NCBI GenBank assembly: GCA_947243795.1
Contig: OX365929.1
Span: forward strand, 248,001-312,000
Reading direction: 5' to 3'
DNA: 64,000 nt
Origin: Saccharomyces uvarum
Taxonomy: Eukaryota > Ascomycota > Saccharomycetes > Saccharomycetales > Saccharomycetaceae
Shown: piece after piece, positions 1 through 10,450 of the stretch
Numbering within the stretch: the first letter of the stretch is position 1
Layout: each line of letters opens with the position of its first letter
Position numbers and translations under genes: made by a program
The notes under the pieces: generated by a model
The model's database searches: none
Told to the model about the DNA's origin: nothing
Seen by the model: only the letters and a program-made list of their open reading frames with translations

Positions 1-593
1 GAATTATTGCTTTTAGCAGAATCTAAGCTGTCCATTTTTCTGAAATAGCTTCGCCTGTGGATACTTTCTTGACACGGAGCGAGTTCTCACCCAATACATA
101 GCCGCCCGCGTTTAAATCTGAAATTCATACCTGTTTTACAAAAGGGCGTTTAATTTAATAATGAAAATGTTTAGTCGTTATTTTTTCGAGCAATTGCAAT
201 CACCTTGTGAGACAGAACTGGCTTAGTACGAATCATTTTTCTACAGAAAGAAGATGGTATTCTAGTAGATATAATTACAGATTGTAAAAACTATACAATA
301 AAGGTTTCAAGCTGGCTTCAAAGTTTTTTCTAACATTCGATATCAGAAAGCTTTGAAGCTCAATTAAGAAAGGGGCTCAAACAGCTTTTAAAGAAAATAT
401 CGATTAGTGATATCTTCTCCTATCGGACACCACAAAATATTTGAAATTCAATTCTTCAGAAGTCGCAACCATAACATATTTTATTCTACAAAAGGAACAA
501 ATCATCACGAGATGATTTTTCGGCCTTATTTCTGTCATTTATACACTAAAAAGAAGGACATAAACAGATCCTAAACTACGTATGTCGCTTTAA
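1..593. other. Pericentromeric 3' flank of NTH2, no gene
   Basis: No ORF or RNA gene is supported here. NTH2 is the first gene right of CEN2 in S. cerevisiae, and its 3' end lies roughly 600 bp from the centromere there. This stretch should therefore reach almost to the centromere. I found no CDEI (RTCACRTG) and no CDEIII core (TGATTTCCGAA or its complement), so the centromere itself is probably just outside the left edge. The 3' end of the NTH2 transcript must lie in this AT-rich DNA. Confidence 0.6.
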
Positions 594-2936
594 TCAAAGA
601 TAATATAATTTCTTTTCAGAAGGTTTTAAACTATTGAAAAAAGGTAATGGCGGGCTACAAGCACCAAGAGCTCTTCTAGCATGATTATTCATGTATTTTA
701 ATCCAAGCAAATAACTCGAGTTTACCCAGCCAAAACCTTCTGTAGCAACGCCTTTGAAATCAGCACCTTGGTTACCATATTCCGCATCGACACGATGCGG
801 ATCAGTTCCCCTTGTCACATCATATTTTTCTACTACCATTCCGTTATAATCAACAAATGATTTTGTGATCATGTACAACCATCTATAAGCTAGTCTTGTA
901 GCTATTTGTTCATAGCCGTATGCGGACAAGCCTTTCCATGCCAATATTTGGTGTGGTGCCCAACCGCACGGATAGTCCCATTGTCTGATTGGCCTATCCA
1001 TAGATAAAGGACCCCTTGATTTCTCTGTGCATGCAACTAGTCCTCCAAGCATTTCTAATTGAGGGAGCGCCTTTTCAACTGTGATTTTTGCTTGCTCATT
1101 AGTCGCAAGACCAGCCCATAGACTCCAAAAAGTTGTTGCTGATTCATAGGAAGTTCTGCATTTTAGTTTAATATTATAATCAAAGAAAAATCCAGATTTT
1201 TCGTCCCACATATACTTGTTAATATTATCCTTTCTAGTTTTAGCCAATTTACGCCAATGCTCAGAATCAGTGACCGTTCCGTCATTTTCATCTTTATATT
1301 CATCATCGAAGTATTCCTCGATAACGTTAGCAATATCGATCTCGTACTTATAAAGTAAAGAATTCAAATCAATTGTTGCTAAATATGCGCATACACCTTC
1401 AAATCTATAGGTTGTGTCATGTCCCGACTCTCTCACAGCACGATCGTGTAAGAAAAAGGCATCCAGCTTTGGTTCCTTTATAATACCTTCATTATAAAGT
1501 TCTCTGAGCTTTTCTAAAGAAACATTATACTTTTCAGCATATGGTAACAATATAGTATCAAAATGAGCAGGTTCAGTTTCCGGGGGAATACCTATACCAT
1601 CAGGGTGGTAACAAGAAAGTCCAGTAATTGGGTCCAATCTAGGGCTTGAAGTCCACACTTCTTTATATTCTTTAATAGCAGCCCTAAATGCACGTTTCAA
1701 AAATTGTATAGCGTTCGGATTATTCTTGCCTCCGATTCTCTCAAAGATCAACAGGGCCATATCAGTAAGAAATGGAGGTTGCGATCTACAAAGGTAATAA
1801 CTTCTATTAGCGTTCAAAATCTTACCGTAGTGGTCAATTTCAAATATGAAGTGCTCTACCATACCTCTTGCAATATCAACTTTATTACTTTCTAAGAGCC
1901 CCAATGCCATCAAATACGAATCCCAGCCATACAATTCATTAAATCTGCCGCCAGGGACCGCATAGGGGTAACCCACCAAGGATCTTTCACCAGTAGATGG
2001 ATTGACATGCTCCTCCATGGCCAATGCTAACAAACCGGGTGTATCGTTTAATGATTTGACATATTCTGGGGTAATGTGTTTTGGTAGGTACTCTACCTCT
2101 AGCTTTAAAGACGGATTCATTTGAGATGCTTGAATGTAAAATTCATATTGATCAGGACAGTTATATGGAACATAAATTCTTGGATTTTTAGCACCTGGCG
2201 TATCTATTTTTGAGTCGTGAGCAATTTCTATAATATTGTACAAATCGACTCTTCTTGTTAGACTATTCCAAAATTGATTCGTTATCAACCTTGACAATCT
2301 ATTAACGGGATTTTCGTTTATACGTGCCTCATCCAGAAATATCTGGTGTCTTCCGAAACTTTTTGCAATGGTTAGTTCTTGCAACAGGTTAGAAAGCATA
2401 TATGTTCCTCTGATGTTAACATGTTTGAAACCGTTGGAATTTGCTGTTCCGACTTTGATCACTTTGGGACCTGTATCCTCTATAGTGATTTGGTAGTTCC
2501 TATCTGTATCTTCACTGGCCAGCAACTCATCTAAAGCCATATCCACATTATCGATAAAGAATCTACGATTGCGTTGACTACTAAGAAAACTATCGTCTTC
2601 GGAGCCCCTTCTTTTCAGGGAATAATCCTTCATATCGTTTTTAAAATCAGAAACTTTATTAAAAACACTCATCGTTCTGGTTCTGTTCAGCCTGTGAGGT
2701 TTTGGCTGCTTTCTTGGGTCTGTTACTGGACCATAATAGACGTCTGCATTAGAAAATGGGTCAAGATATTCATGCATAGAGGACAACCGCCGATGATGCC
2801 TTCTAGTACCTTGTTGCCCCTCTTCTTTTAGTGGTCGCTGTTCGGGACCATTTGAAAAGGGCTCCACCTCACCTTCATCATTATCAACATCGGGCGGTGG
2901 GTTTATTTCTGTGACTTTTGGTAAAAACTCTACCAT
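594..2936 (-). CDS. NTH2: Neutral trehalase Nth2 (cytosolic, alpha,alpha-trehalose hydrolysis)
   Basis: The 780-residue product, same length as S. cerevisiae Nth2, is a GH37 trehalase that splits trehalose into two glucoses in the cytosol. The N-terminal regulatory part has basic phosphosite-like motifs (RRLSS, RTRTMS, RRGSED near 110) expected for PKA/14-3-3 control. An EF-hand-like calcium motif ([12 protein letters not shown]) lies near residues 142-153. The two trehalase signatures are [14 protein letters not shown] near 326 and QWDYPCGW near 651. The second reads QWDYPFGW in my memory of S. cerevisiae, so the Cys is a local change at a position the signature leaves free. The twin NTH1 sits beside CEN4. 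Neighbouring RER2 and COQ1 identify this copy as NTH2. The ATG at 2936 gives the expected [14 protein letters not shown] start. Confidence 0.97.
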   Translation of the reverse strand: MVEFLPKVTEINPPPDVDNDEGEVEPFSNGPEQRPLKEEGQQGTRRHHRRLSSMHEYLDPFSNADVYYGPVTDPRKQPKPHRLNRTRTMSVFNKVSDFKNDMKDYSLKRRGSEDDSFLSSQRNRRFFIDNVDMALDELLASEDTDRNYQITIEDTGPKVIKVGTANSNGFKHVNIRGTYMLSNLLQELTIAKSFGRHQIFLDEARINENPVNRLSRLITNQFWNSLTRRVDLYNIIEIAHDSKIDTPGAKNPRIYVPYNCPDQYEFYIQASQMNPSLKLEVEYLPKHITPEYVKSLNDTPGLLALAMEEHVNPSTGERSLVGYPYAVPGGRFNELYGWDSYLMALGLLESNKVDIARGMVEHFIFEIDHYGKILNANRSYYLCRSQPPFLTDMALLIFERIGGKNNPNAIQFLKRAFRAAIKEYKEVWTSSPRLDPITGLSCYHPDGIGIPPETEPAHFDTILLPYAEKYNVSLEKLRELYNEGIIKEPKLDAFFLHDRAVRESGHDTTYRFEGVCAYLATIDLNSLLYKYEIDIANVIEEYFDDEYKDENDGTVTDSEHWRKLAKTRKDNINKYMWDEKSGFFFDYNIKLKCRTSYESATTFWSLWAGLATNEQAKITVEKALPQLEMLGGLVACTEKSRGPLSMDRPIRQWDYPCGWAPHQILAWKGLSAYGYEQIATRLAYRWLYMITKSFVDYNGMVVEKYDVTRGTDPHRVDAEYGNQGADFKGVATEGFGWVNSSYLLGLKYMNNHARRALGACSPPLPFFNSLKPSEKKLYYL

Positions 2937-3374
2937 TATTTCAAACTATTATGCACGTTCCCTTGATATATTAATTGTAGATTTGCGGCTGCGTCAAACG
3001 ATATCTAACAAGGGGAAAATAAATAAATAAAACCAAATATAGGATACTAATTCTGCTATGAAAAGAACTCTCCGCAAACTGGGGAATATAGAGCATATAC
3101 TAATCATATATGACCTAAATTAAGACCATTTCTATCGGAAGTAGTCATAAATTATATCCGCTTTTTATATAGTTCAGTGAAACTGAAACGCCGTTCGGGA
3201 AAATTTACATTTTCAAATTACCCCGCGCGGAGATTTGCATTAATTCTATAAAGATGCATTAACTTTATTTGGTTAGTCATTATTAACTAATTGTTCGTTT
3301 AACGATTCGTTTGTTTTTGATTCATTATTCTATAAACGTCTGTCATGTGGAAAACAAAAAAACATGCAGAGCTC
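2937..3374. other. NTH2 promoter and RER2 terminator region
   Basis: About 440 bp separate NTH2 (start at 2936) from the stop of RER2, both on the minus strand. The sequence is AT-rich and must hold the NTH2 promoter. No ORF or RNA gene is visible, and I could not assign a specific factor site. Confidence 0.5.
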
Positions 3375-4235
3375 TTAGTTCAACTTCTTTTCTTTCAAGT
3401 CAACGGAGTCCTCGGGTGTTTCCCCATCATAATCACCTTCTTCCAATCTGTATTCTTTGTTTAAAAAGGATTTATGGAATGAGAACTTTAATAGGATCCA
3501 TGCCATCCGTATGGGTCCGAACTCTGGCCATAGGCAGTCTAATAGTTCAATGCGCACGCCCTTGTTGGATGCCTGCCATATTAAAAAGTCACTCAGTCTG
3601 GAAATACCACTTGTCCTGATCAACAAGTCTAAAGGTGGAACTCCCGCAGTATAGAGATGCGACTCTAACGTACTTTCATCTATAACAGCACCCTTCTTAT
3701 GTTCGATGACGGTTTCTTTCATAGCATGTAAGATTTCATCCCTGCCCGTATACGGGAAGCAAATGTTTAACGTGGCTCTCTTGTTGTTCTTCGTGGTATC
3801 TACAGCCACTTGAACATCTTCCAACAAGGACTTATCCAATAATGAAAGATCGCCAATGACTTTAATGCGCACTCCGTACTTGCAAGCCAATTCTCCACGC
3901 TCTGTGATTTGTCGTATTCTTTCGTGCGCTAACGTCATCAATGATTCAACCTCACGTGAACTTCTTTTGAAATTTTCAATAGAGAACGCAAACACTGTAG
4001 CCGTATCAACTCCCGCCTCATAGCACAGTTCCAAGATTCTACTCATACTGACAAACCCCGCCTCGTGACCCTCTTTGAGAGCCATCTCTTTTTTTTTGGC
4101 AAATCTTCTATTCCCATCCATAATAAACCCAACATGTTTAGGCACACAATTAGACACACGCAGTGTGCGCGAGAAAATATTTTTGGTCCACTTTAACACA
4201 AATGAGTGTCCAGGTATACCACTAGCCGTCTCCAT
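3375..4235 (-). CDS. RER2: Cis-prenyltransferase Rer2 (dehydrodolichyl diphosphate synthase)
   Basis: The product adds isopentenyl units in cis to farnesyl diphosphate to make the dolichol backbone used for ER glycosylation. The UPP-synthase family motif [14 protein letters not shown] falls at residues 34-47 with catalytic Asp40, and the C-terminal motif [15 protein letters not shown] is present. The open frame runs up to 4277, but the ATG at 4235 gives [12 protein letters not shown] and 286 residues, matching S. cerevisiae in start and length. The 14 extra upstream codons are probably untranslated leader. The gene is divergent from COQ1 with about 240 bp between, so both polyprenyl synthases share one promoter region. 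Confidence 0.96.
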   Translation of the reverse strand: METASGIPGHSFVLKWTKNIFSRTLRVSNCVPKHVGFIMDGNRRFAKKKEMALKEGHEAGFVSMSRILELCYEAGVDTATVFAFSIENFKRSSREVESLMTLAHERIRQITERGELACKYGVRIKVIGDLSLLDKSLLEDVQVAVDTTKNNKRATLNICFPYTGRDEILHAMKETVIEHKKGAVIDESTLESHLYTAGVPPLDLLIRTSGISRLSDFLIWQASNKGVRIELLDCLWPEFGPIRMAWILLKFSFHKSFLNKEYRLEEGDYDGETPEDSVDLKEKKLN

Positions 4236-4477
4236 ACCTTCTTTACTACCGGTTTTTTCCCTATTTACGCTGTTCAAGCTCTATTGAAACTTGTCATTAT
4301 TACGAAAATTTTTCTTTTTTTTCATTTGGTATTTGTTGGCATCTTCGGAAAAGAGCCCGAACGAGGGTAACGAGCCTAGGGGATTGGAACATTAAATAAA
4401 GATATAATATTATCTGCCGAGATCCTTGTCATATATACTAGCAGTGCCAATCGGGTCAAATTGAGTACAGTAGAAGT

Positions 4478-5899
4478 ATGTTTCAAAGATCCGGGGCTGC
4501 TCGTCACAGCAAGTTACTTTTGCCTCGAAGGTGCCGCTTTAAATCCTCATTTGCAGTCGCTCTCAATGCTGCTAGTAGATTGGTAACTCCTAAGATTCTT
4601 TGGAATAACCCTATATCCCTAGTCTCGAAGGAAATGAACACTTTGGCCAAAAACATAGTCGCTCTGATCGGGTCTGGCCATCCACTGCTTAACAAAGTTA
4701 CTAGTTATTACTTTGAAACTGAGGGGAAAAAGGTACGTCCCCTATTAGTCTTGTTGCTATCAAGAGCGCTTTCTGAAATCCCCTTAGCAGAAAGAAACCA
4801 TTTGAAGATTGACCGTGCAGATGTTCCCGAGGACCCAATTTACTCTAAGCCGAGCCAAAATCAACTTTTCCAGCGTCCCGTAAGTAGTATTTCGCCACTT
4901 CATATACTTCACGGTATTAAACCACTAAATCCCCTGACAAAAGGTCCGGAACCTTTGCTAGAAAAAGACTTTGATAAAGAAAGGGGTATCCTGCCCAAGC
5001 AAAGAAGATTGGCAGAGATTGTGGAAATGATTCATACTGCATCTTTGCTTCACGATGACGTTATCGACTATTCCGATACAAGAAGAGGAAGGCCAACCGG
5101 TAATGCTGCTTTCACTAACAAGATGGCTGTATTGGCTGGTGATTTTCTCTTAGGAAGGGCGACAGTATCAATTTCGAGACTGCATAACCCTGAAGTTGTG
5201 GAGCTAATGTCTAATAGTATTGCGAATCTTGTCGAAGGTGAATTCATGCAATTAAAGAATACATCCATCGATCCAGACACAGATACTATTGAAAATGGTC
5301 ATAAACTGCTTCCCGTTCCCTCTAAGAAACTTGAAGTTAAAGAGCACGAATTTCGTGTTCCAAGTCGCCAACAGGGACTACAATTATCTCATGATCAGCT
5401 AATTGAAACTGCGTTTGAGTATTACATACACAAGACGTATCTGAAGACAGCTGCTTTAATTTCCAAATCGTGTAGATGCGCCGCTATATTATCTGGTTCA
5501 ACACCAGCCGTCGTTGACGAATGCTATGATTTTGGTAGAAATCTTGGTATATGTTTTCAACTTGTAGATGATATGCTTGATTTTACAGTCTCTGGAAAAG
5601 ACTTAGGAAAACCATCAGGTGCAGATTTGAAGTTAGGTATTGCTACAGCCCCAGTTTTATTTGCATGGAAAGAAGATTCATCTCTTGGTCCACTGATTTC
5701 ACGTAATTTTTCGGAAAGAGGTGATGTTGAAAAAACAGTTGCTTCTGTCAGAGATCACGATGGTATAGCGAAAACGAAAGCACTAGCAGAGGAATATAGA
5801 GACAAAGCGTTACAGAATCTGCGGGATTCTCTTCCTGATTCAGACGCTCGTTCAGCCTTAGAATTCTTAACTAATAGTATATTAACAAGGAGAAAGTAG
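4478..5899 (+). CDS. COQ1: Hexaprenyl diphosphate synthase Coq1 (mitochondrial, ubiquinone side chain)
   Basis: The product is a trans-polyprenyl diphosphate synthase that makes the C30 tail of coenzyme Q6 at the inner mitochondrial membrane. It has 473 residues, the same as S. cerevisiae. The first Asp-rich motif LLHDDVIDYSDTRRGRP starts near residue 190 and the second, LVDDMLDF, is near 362. These bind the Mg-diphosphates of the two substrates. The N-terminus is rich in Arg, Lys, Ser and Ala with no acidic residue in the first 40, as in a matrix-targeting peptide. A polar insert at about residues 105-165 precedes the first motif, as in yeast Coq1. The ATG at 4478 is the first Met after upstream stops. 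Confidence 0.97.
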   Translation: MFQRSGAARHSKLLLPRRCRFKSSFAVALNAASRLVTPKILWNNPISLVSKEMNTLAKNIVALIGSGHPLLNKVTSYYFETEGKKVRPLLVLLLSRALSEIPLAERNHLKIDRADVPEDPIYSKPSQNQLFQRPVSSISPLHILHGIKPLNPLTKGPEPLLEKDFDKERGILPKQRRLAEIVEMIHTASLLHDDVIDYSDTRRGRPTGNAAFTNKMAVLAGDFLLGRATVSISRLHNPEVVELMSNSIANLVEGEFMQLKNTSIDPDTDTIENGHKLLPVPSKKLEVKEHEFRVPSRQQGLQLSHDQLIETAFEYYIHKTYLKTAALISKSCRCAAILSGSTPAVVDECYDFGRNLGICFQLVDDMLDFTVSGKDLGKPSGADLKLGIATAPVLFAWKEDSSLGPLISRNFSERGDVEKTVASVRDHDGIAKTKALAEEYRDKALQNLRDSLPDSDARSALEFLTNSILTRRK

Positions 5900-6032
5900 A
5901 ACTTGAGATTTTTTAAAAGCAAAAGGTATGGAAACGAGAGGTTCATAAACATCACACTATTTTGTAATTCTATATGTAAATAATTTTTTAATTCTAGAGA
6001 AAATGAGGGGGAAAAATGCATGTACTATATAC

Positions 6033-7334
6033 TTAGGCAGGTGGTAAGAATGCTGCGAACAAGACAGTTTGTAAAGGTATCCAAAACGCAAGCCAATATA
6101 TGTAAAACTTTACTATTTTATCATCACCTTTCGGATTTTCCATTTGTTCTGGTCCGGAAGTTTTAACCAATCTATCAGCCAAGTACCAAAGATGTAATGG
6201 TAAAAAAGAGGCTATACGGTTCAAAATTTGGACATGAGCAAAAAGGCATACCATGACAACCAAGGATCTGGTGATCCATACTAGTGGCTTCAAATTATAG
6301 GATGGGTAGATTTTGCTAAAATATATGGAGGAATATGTTAAAATAATAATATTCGGTATAGCCAACAAAAAATTTGGAATGTTATTTAGGGTCCAATACC
6401 TTAAAAATCCGACTCCCCAATAATGGCCCTGAATATAAGAATACAGAGAAGTCTTGGTAATGAATAGTCTTGGTAATAATTGAGATGTACACCATTCGCC
6501 CCTTTGGGGGCAAAAGGTTTTGTATGGTAAGTAATATTGCTGATATATTAGGGCGGAAAACATTAATAATCCTGATAACAATGGAAAGCAAATCGCTTTT
6601 ACAAACTTCCTATTCTTTGTGAGTTCAATAAGGTCAAAAACGAAATATATTCCGAGCAAAATACAGTTTGAACGATTCAGCGATGCTAATGTGAAACAGG
6701 TCATGCTGATAATGGAGTAGGAAAACCAGTTCCTCCATGGACAATCAAATTGACCAGAGACAGGTATAGATATGGTGCATTCACGACACCAGATACCGAC
6801 AAATGCCAAGAAAAACGATAACGGTTCAGAATATATACTAGTTAAAAATCCAGCAGCACTAGTTAGAAAAAATAATAAAGACGTCTTTTTAGCGATACTT
6901 TTGGCAAACCGTGACTGCTTTTGATTTTGGCTAAAAGTTCTTTTCGTTAAGAAATATAGGACAATTGCAGATGAGTAAAACAAGGCATTCTCCATGACGA
7001 CCGCAACTTTTAAAACGTGATAAATGTTTTTATCATTGTTCTTGACAACCAATCTTATTAGGGAAGCCCAAAGCTGAGAAAACGCGTATTCATGCTCAAA
7101 TTGAGGCTTTCCGTCTTTGGAAGTCATATTCTTGATAAAGAAAACAGCATCCCAGGATAACAGCTTATTCCAAAAATATTTGTTCCAATAACTGTTGATC
7201 TCATTAGGAGAAGAGCATAGCTCATTCAATAAAAGTGATGTAGATGTATCGAACTGCCTTACTGGAGTGAGGAATACTAACAGGTACTGTAATGAGCGAA
7301 ATAGTACAAAATATAGAGTTAAGCCCACTAGCAT
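6033..7334 (-). CDS. GPI18: GPI mannosyltransferase II Gpi18 (ER membrane)
   Basis: The product adds the second mannose to the GPI anchor precursor on the ER luminal side (PIG-V family, GT76), working with Pga1. The 433 residues equal the S. cerevisiae length. It is strongly hydrophobic with about eight membrane segments, starting with VGLTLYFVLFRSLQYLLVFL at the N-terminus. The conserved luminal region after it reads WNKLLSWDAVFFIKNM, which carries the Trp-Asp pair typical of the family, and a second family stretch GFLTSIYSEPLSFFLAFVG follows. It is convergent with COQ1, with a 133-bp spacer. Function is assigned from family and synteny. Confidence 0.95.
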   Translation of the reverse strand: MLVGLTLYFVLFRSLQYLLVFLTPVRQFDTSTSLLLNELCSSPNEINSYWNKYFWNKLLSWDAVFFIKNMTSKDGKPQFEHEYAFSQLWASLIRLVVKNNDKNIYHVLKVAVVMENALFYSSAIVLYFLTKRTFSQNQKQSRFAKSIAKKTSLLFFLTSAAGFLTSIYSEPLSFFLAFVGIWCRECTISIPVSGQFDCPWRNWFSYSIISMTCFTLASLNRSNCILLGIYFVFDLIELTKNRKFVKAICFPLLSGLLMFSALIYQQYYLPYKTFCPQRGEWCTSQLLPRLFITKTSLYSYIQGHYWGVGFLRYWTLNNIPNFLLAIPNIIILTYSSIYFSKIYPSYNLKPLVWITRSLVVMVCLFAHVQILNRIASFLPLHLWYLADRLVKTSGPEQMENPKGDDKIVKFYIYWLAFWIPLQTVLFAAFLPPA

Positions 7335-7569
7335 CGTTTATTTGGTCTTGTCTCGCCTCCTCTGCCTGAAGCCTATATAAAATATGTTATTTTTTTCAGA
7401 TGAGCCTTACTTTTTTTTACTCAGCCTTGGAAAAAAAAAAGTTTGATTAAAAGGGATTGTCTATTTTAAGTATATAAATGAACGACAGGAAAATTTGCGC
7501 ATAGATAGGGTATACATCACAAAGTCATTAATTATTTTCTGTAGACATTGGACTAAAGTTGGCTAAAAA

Positions 7570-8202
7570 ATGGGACTAGTTTTATACGGAAAGGAAGTAG
7601 TAGAACTGACGAAAAGGGCCGATGCCAATAACACTAGTAAATATGTTGACTACTATGGCACTAGCTTTGGATCTTCATCATGGCAGTGGGGACGGTGGAT
7701 TTTGTTTGTTTTATTCATTGCTGCTATACTGATAATCATAATGTATACGGCTTTGATCAACAAGAGAAGACGAAGAATAGGGCGTGCTCCTATAAGAGGT
7801 ACTGCGTGGCTAACGCCACCTTCGTACGGACAGTCTCAGCAGCAACATACTGGTAATGTGCAGCAACGTACCGATGATTACGTTCCTGAATATACAGAAA
7901 CTGCTAATGAACATGACCTTGGGTACTACGACCAGCGAGGCGAGTTTCACCCTAATGACAAGGTTGCACAAGTGTCTCCTGTGCAAGAGTGTTCATCAGA
8001 ATCTATTAACTCTTTGGAAAGGCCCCCCGCTGCTGTGGTCCATCAACCTAACTCTTCAGACCTGGAATATGATTTAACAAGACCGAATAATAGGCAAGTT
8101 CCGGTTGCAAGTGGCATGGAAGGACAAACTCAAGAATCTTTAGAGGTAAGTGGAACTGAGGAAATCACCCCACCCGGGAGGGCAAAGCTGAACGCAAAGT
8201 AG
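7570..8202 (+). CDS. RCR1: Rcr1, ER/plasma-membrane protein that reduces chitin deposition and binds Rsp5
   Basis: The 210-residue product (S. cerevisiae 213) has one membrane segment near residues 38-60 (WILFVLFIAAILIIIMYTAL) followed by a basic stop-transfer KRRRR. The cytosolic tail has PY-type motifs (TPPSY near 77, PEYTE) that fit its known binding to the Rsp5 ubiquitin ligase and its role in membrane-protein sorting and Congo red resistance. There is no cleavable signal peptide. The block GYYDQRGEFHPNDK is conserved as I recall it from S. cerevisiae. The last 50 residues look most diverged. The gene is divergent from GPI18 across 235 bp. Confidence 0.94.
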   Translation: MGLVLYGKEVVELTKRADANNTSKYVDYYGTSFGSSSWQWGRWILFVLFIAAILIIIMYTALINKRRRRIGRAPIRGTAWLTPPSYGQSQQQHTGNVQQRTDDYVPEYTETANEHDLGYYDQRGEFHPNDKVAQVSPVQECSSESINSLERPPAAVVHQPNSSDLEYDLTRPNNRQVPVASGMEGQTQESLEVSGTEEITPPGRAKLNAK

Positions 8203-8660
8203 TAAAAGCACTAAACCTCATTTTTGTAATTGTACTTACGGCTGAGCTGAATGGCGGGTTTGATCTCCTCTTTTTTTTGCCACCTTAGTCTTTTAAAATT
8301 AATCTTAATATCTAACCTACTTCAGGCCTACGGCCGTTGATGTGTTATAGTTTATATTCAATACGCATTTTAATCTCTAAATATCATTTATCAATCATAA
8401 ATATACTTCTAAGCCCATCGCACGGCGTGGCGATAAAGGGAAAATGCGCGCGGGAAATTACCAAGACGGCCAATGGATTAAGGGAGACAATAGATAGCAT
8501 CACATCACATCACATCACATTAGTGGTATGACAAGCACAGCTATAAATACTGGATAGAGAAACTACTTAAAACAGTCTCACGTCCTGTCTATTGTTTTTC
8601 TTTTTGTTTAGCAATTGAGCAAGAAGTGCACTGTACTAAAATCAATTTCTTTCCAATAAA
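8203..8660. other. RCR1-UGA2 spacer with UGA2 promoter
   Basis: This 458-bp spacer holds the RCR1 3' end and the UGA2 promoter. It contains GC-rich patches at 8330-8336 and 8450-8470 and a short pentanucleotide repeat at 8499-8520. UGA2 is known to be GABA-induced through Uga3 and Dal81, but I did not find a convincing match to the UAS-GABA sequence here. Confidence 0.4.
8499..8520. repeat. (ATCAC)n microsatellite in the UGA2 promoter
   Basis: Just over four copies of the pentamer ATCAC lie about 140 bp upstream of the UGA2 ATG. The copies are perfect, so length polymorphism between strains is likely. Confidence 0.85.
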
Positions 8661-10154
8661 ATGAGCTTGAGCAAGTATTCCAAACCAACTTTAAACGATC
8701 CTAATTTATTTAGAGAATCCGCATATGTTAATGGGGAATGGATCAAAGGTACAGACGAGTTTTTTGAGGTGGTAGACCCTGCATCTGGTGAAATCATAGC
8801 AAAGGTTCCTGAACAACCAGTCTCTGTGGTTGAAGAAGCGATTGATGTTGCTTATGCTGCCTTCAAAACCTACAAAAATACGTCGCCAAGAGAGAGATCT
8901 AAGTTGCTCAGAAAATTGTACAATCTAATGCTTGAAAATTTGGATGATTTGGCCACAATCATTACTTTAGAAAATGGTAAAGCCCTAGAAGAAGCTAAGG
9001 GAGAAATCAAATACGCAGCTTCGTATTTTGAATGGTACGCTGAGGAAGCACCTCGTTTATATGGTACTACCATTCAACCTTTGAACCCCAACAATAGAGT
9101 TTTTACCATTAGACAACCTGTTGGTGTATGTGGTATAATTTGTCCTTGGAATTTCCCTAGCGCTATGATTACAAGAAAGGCTGCTGCTGCCTTAGCTGTT
9201 GGTTGTACAGTAGTCATTAAGCCCGACTCTCAAACTCCGCTGTCCGCTTTAGCAATGGCATACTTGGCTGAAAAAGCTGGCTTTCCTAAGGGTTCATTTA
9301 ACGTTATTCTCTCTCATGCCAACACGCCGAAGCTTGGTATGACATTATGCGAATCACCAAAAGTCAAGAAAGTTACCTTTACTGGTTCGACAAATGTTGG
9401 CAAAATCTTGATGAAACAGTCTTCCTCTACTTTAAAGAAACTGTCTTTTGAATTGGGTGGGAACGCTCCATTTATTGTCTTTGAGGATGCTGATTTGGAC
9501 CAAGCTTTGGAACAAGCCATGGCCTGTAAGTTTAGAGGATTGGGTCAAACTTGTGTATGCGCAAATAGACTATACGTCCACTCTTCCATAATTGATAAAT
9601 TTGCCAGATCATTAGCAGAAAGAGTTAACGAGTTTGTAATTGGCCATGGGTTGGATCCAAAAACCACCCATGGTTGCGTCATCAATTCCGCTGCCATTGA
9701 GAAAGTTGAAAGACATAAGCAGGATGCCGTTTCCAAAGGAGCGAAAGTTGTTCTTGAAGGTGGCCGCCTTCCTGATTTAGGACCTAACTTTTATGCTCCA
9801 GTTATATTGTCACATGTGCCACCAACGGCCATTGTTTCCAAAGAAGAAACTTTTGGTCCTTTATGTCCAATTTTTTCATTTGACACTATGGAGGAAGTTG
9901 TTGGGTATGCAAATGACACCGAGTTTGGTTTGGCTGCTTACGTTTTTTCCAAAAATGTCAACACTCTATATACTGTGTCTGAAGCTTTAGAAACTGGTAT
10001 GGTTTCATGTAATACGGGTGTTTTCTCGGACTGTTCTTTACCATTTGGTGGTATCAAGGAATCAGGGTTTGGAAGAGAAGGCTCGTTACATGGTATTGAG
10101 GACTATACCGTTTTGAAGACCGTCACAATCGGTAACTTGCCAAATAGTATTTAG
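8661..10154 (+). CDS. UGA2: Succinate-semialdehyde dehydrogenase Uga2
   Basis: The product is an NAD(P)-dependent aldehyde dehydrogenase that oxidises succinate semialdehyde to succinate, the last step of GABA use as nitrogen source. It has 497 residues like S. cerevisiae. The catalytic Glu motif FELGGNAPF starts near 263 and the catalytic Cys of GQTCVCANR is residue 298. The Rossmann motif FTGSTNVGK and the N-terminal PWNFPSAMITRK block are present. No targeting peptide is seen, which fits a cytosolic enzyme. The ATG at 8661 follows an A-rich leader (AATAAA). Confidence 0.97.
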   Translation: MSLSKYSKPTLNDPNLFRESAYVNGEWIKGTDEFFEVVDPASGEIIAKVPEQPVSVVEEAIDVAYAAFKTYKNTSPRERSKLLRKLYNLMLENLDDLATIITLENGKALEEAKGEIKYAASYFEWYAEEAPRLYGTTIQPLNPNNRVFTIRQPVGVCGIICPWNFPSAMITRKAAAALAVGCTVVIKPDSQTPLSALAMAYLAEKAGFPKGSFNVILSHANTPKLGMTLCESPKVKKVTFTGSTNVGKILMKQSSSTLKKLSFELGGNAPFIVFEDADLDQALEQAMACKFRGLGQTCVCANRLYVHSSIIDKFARSLAERVNEFVIGHGLDPKTTHGCVINSAAIEKVERHKQDAVSKGAKVVLEGGRLPDLGPNFYAPVILSHVPPTAIVSKEETFGPLCPIFSFDTMEEVVGYANDTEFGLAAYVFSKNVNTLYTVSEALETGMVSCNTGVFSDCSLPFGGIKESGFGREGSLHGIEDYTVLKTVTIGNLPNSI

Positions 10155-10450
10155 AACAAAAGTTTAATCACCAACGACACTAAAAATTAAAGTAACTCTT
10201 CAATGTTTATATGAACCTATCGCATATGTACATTTTTTTATATATATACAAAAAAGTTAATATGGTAAAATTTGTGAAAGAAAACGTATTCATAAGCCTA
10301 TGAACTTGAATTATCTGAATAGTAAGTAAATTGTATATGAAAGGGAGAATCGTGTGTATACATCTATCGATATATATTATTGGAGGTTTGTCTCTGTTTC
10401 TCTCGGATAGCCTTAAAGGCCTCTCTATATATGGGACGTTTTTTTTACTT

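Noticed and set aside
1-593. Possible centromere in the left flank
   Set aside because: Neither a CDEI match nor the CDEIII core was found on either strand.
594-2936. Calling the trehalase NTH1 instead of NTH2, given the II/IV translocation
   Set aside because: RER2, COQ1 and GPI18 follow directly, which is the NTH2 (chr II) neighbourhood, and the N-terminus [14 protein letters not shown] is Nth2-like.
4236-4277. Longer N-terminus for RER2, and likewise for KAP104, CHS3, ETR1, RKM3, RPL4, RAD61 and DAD1
   Set aside because: The downstream Met in each gives the start and length known for the S. cerevisiae protein. The extensions are short and show no targeting or domain logic.
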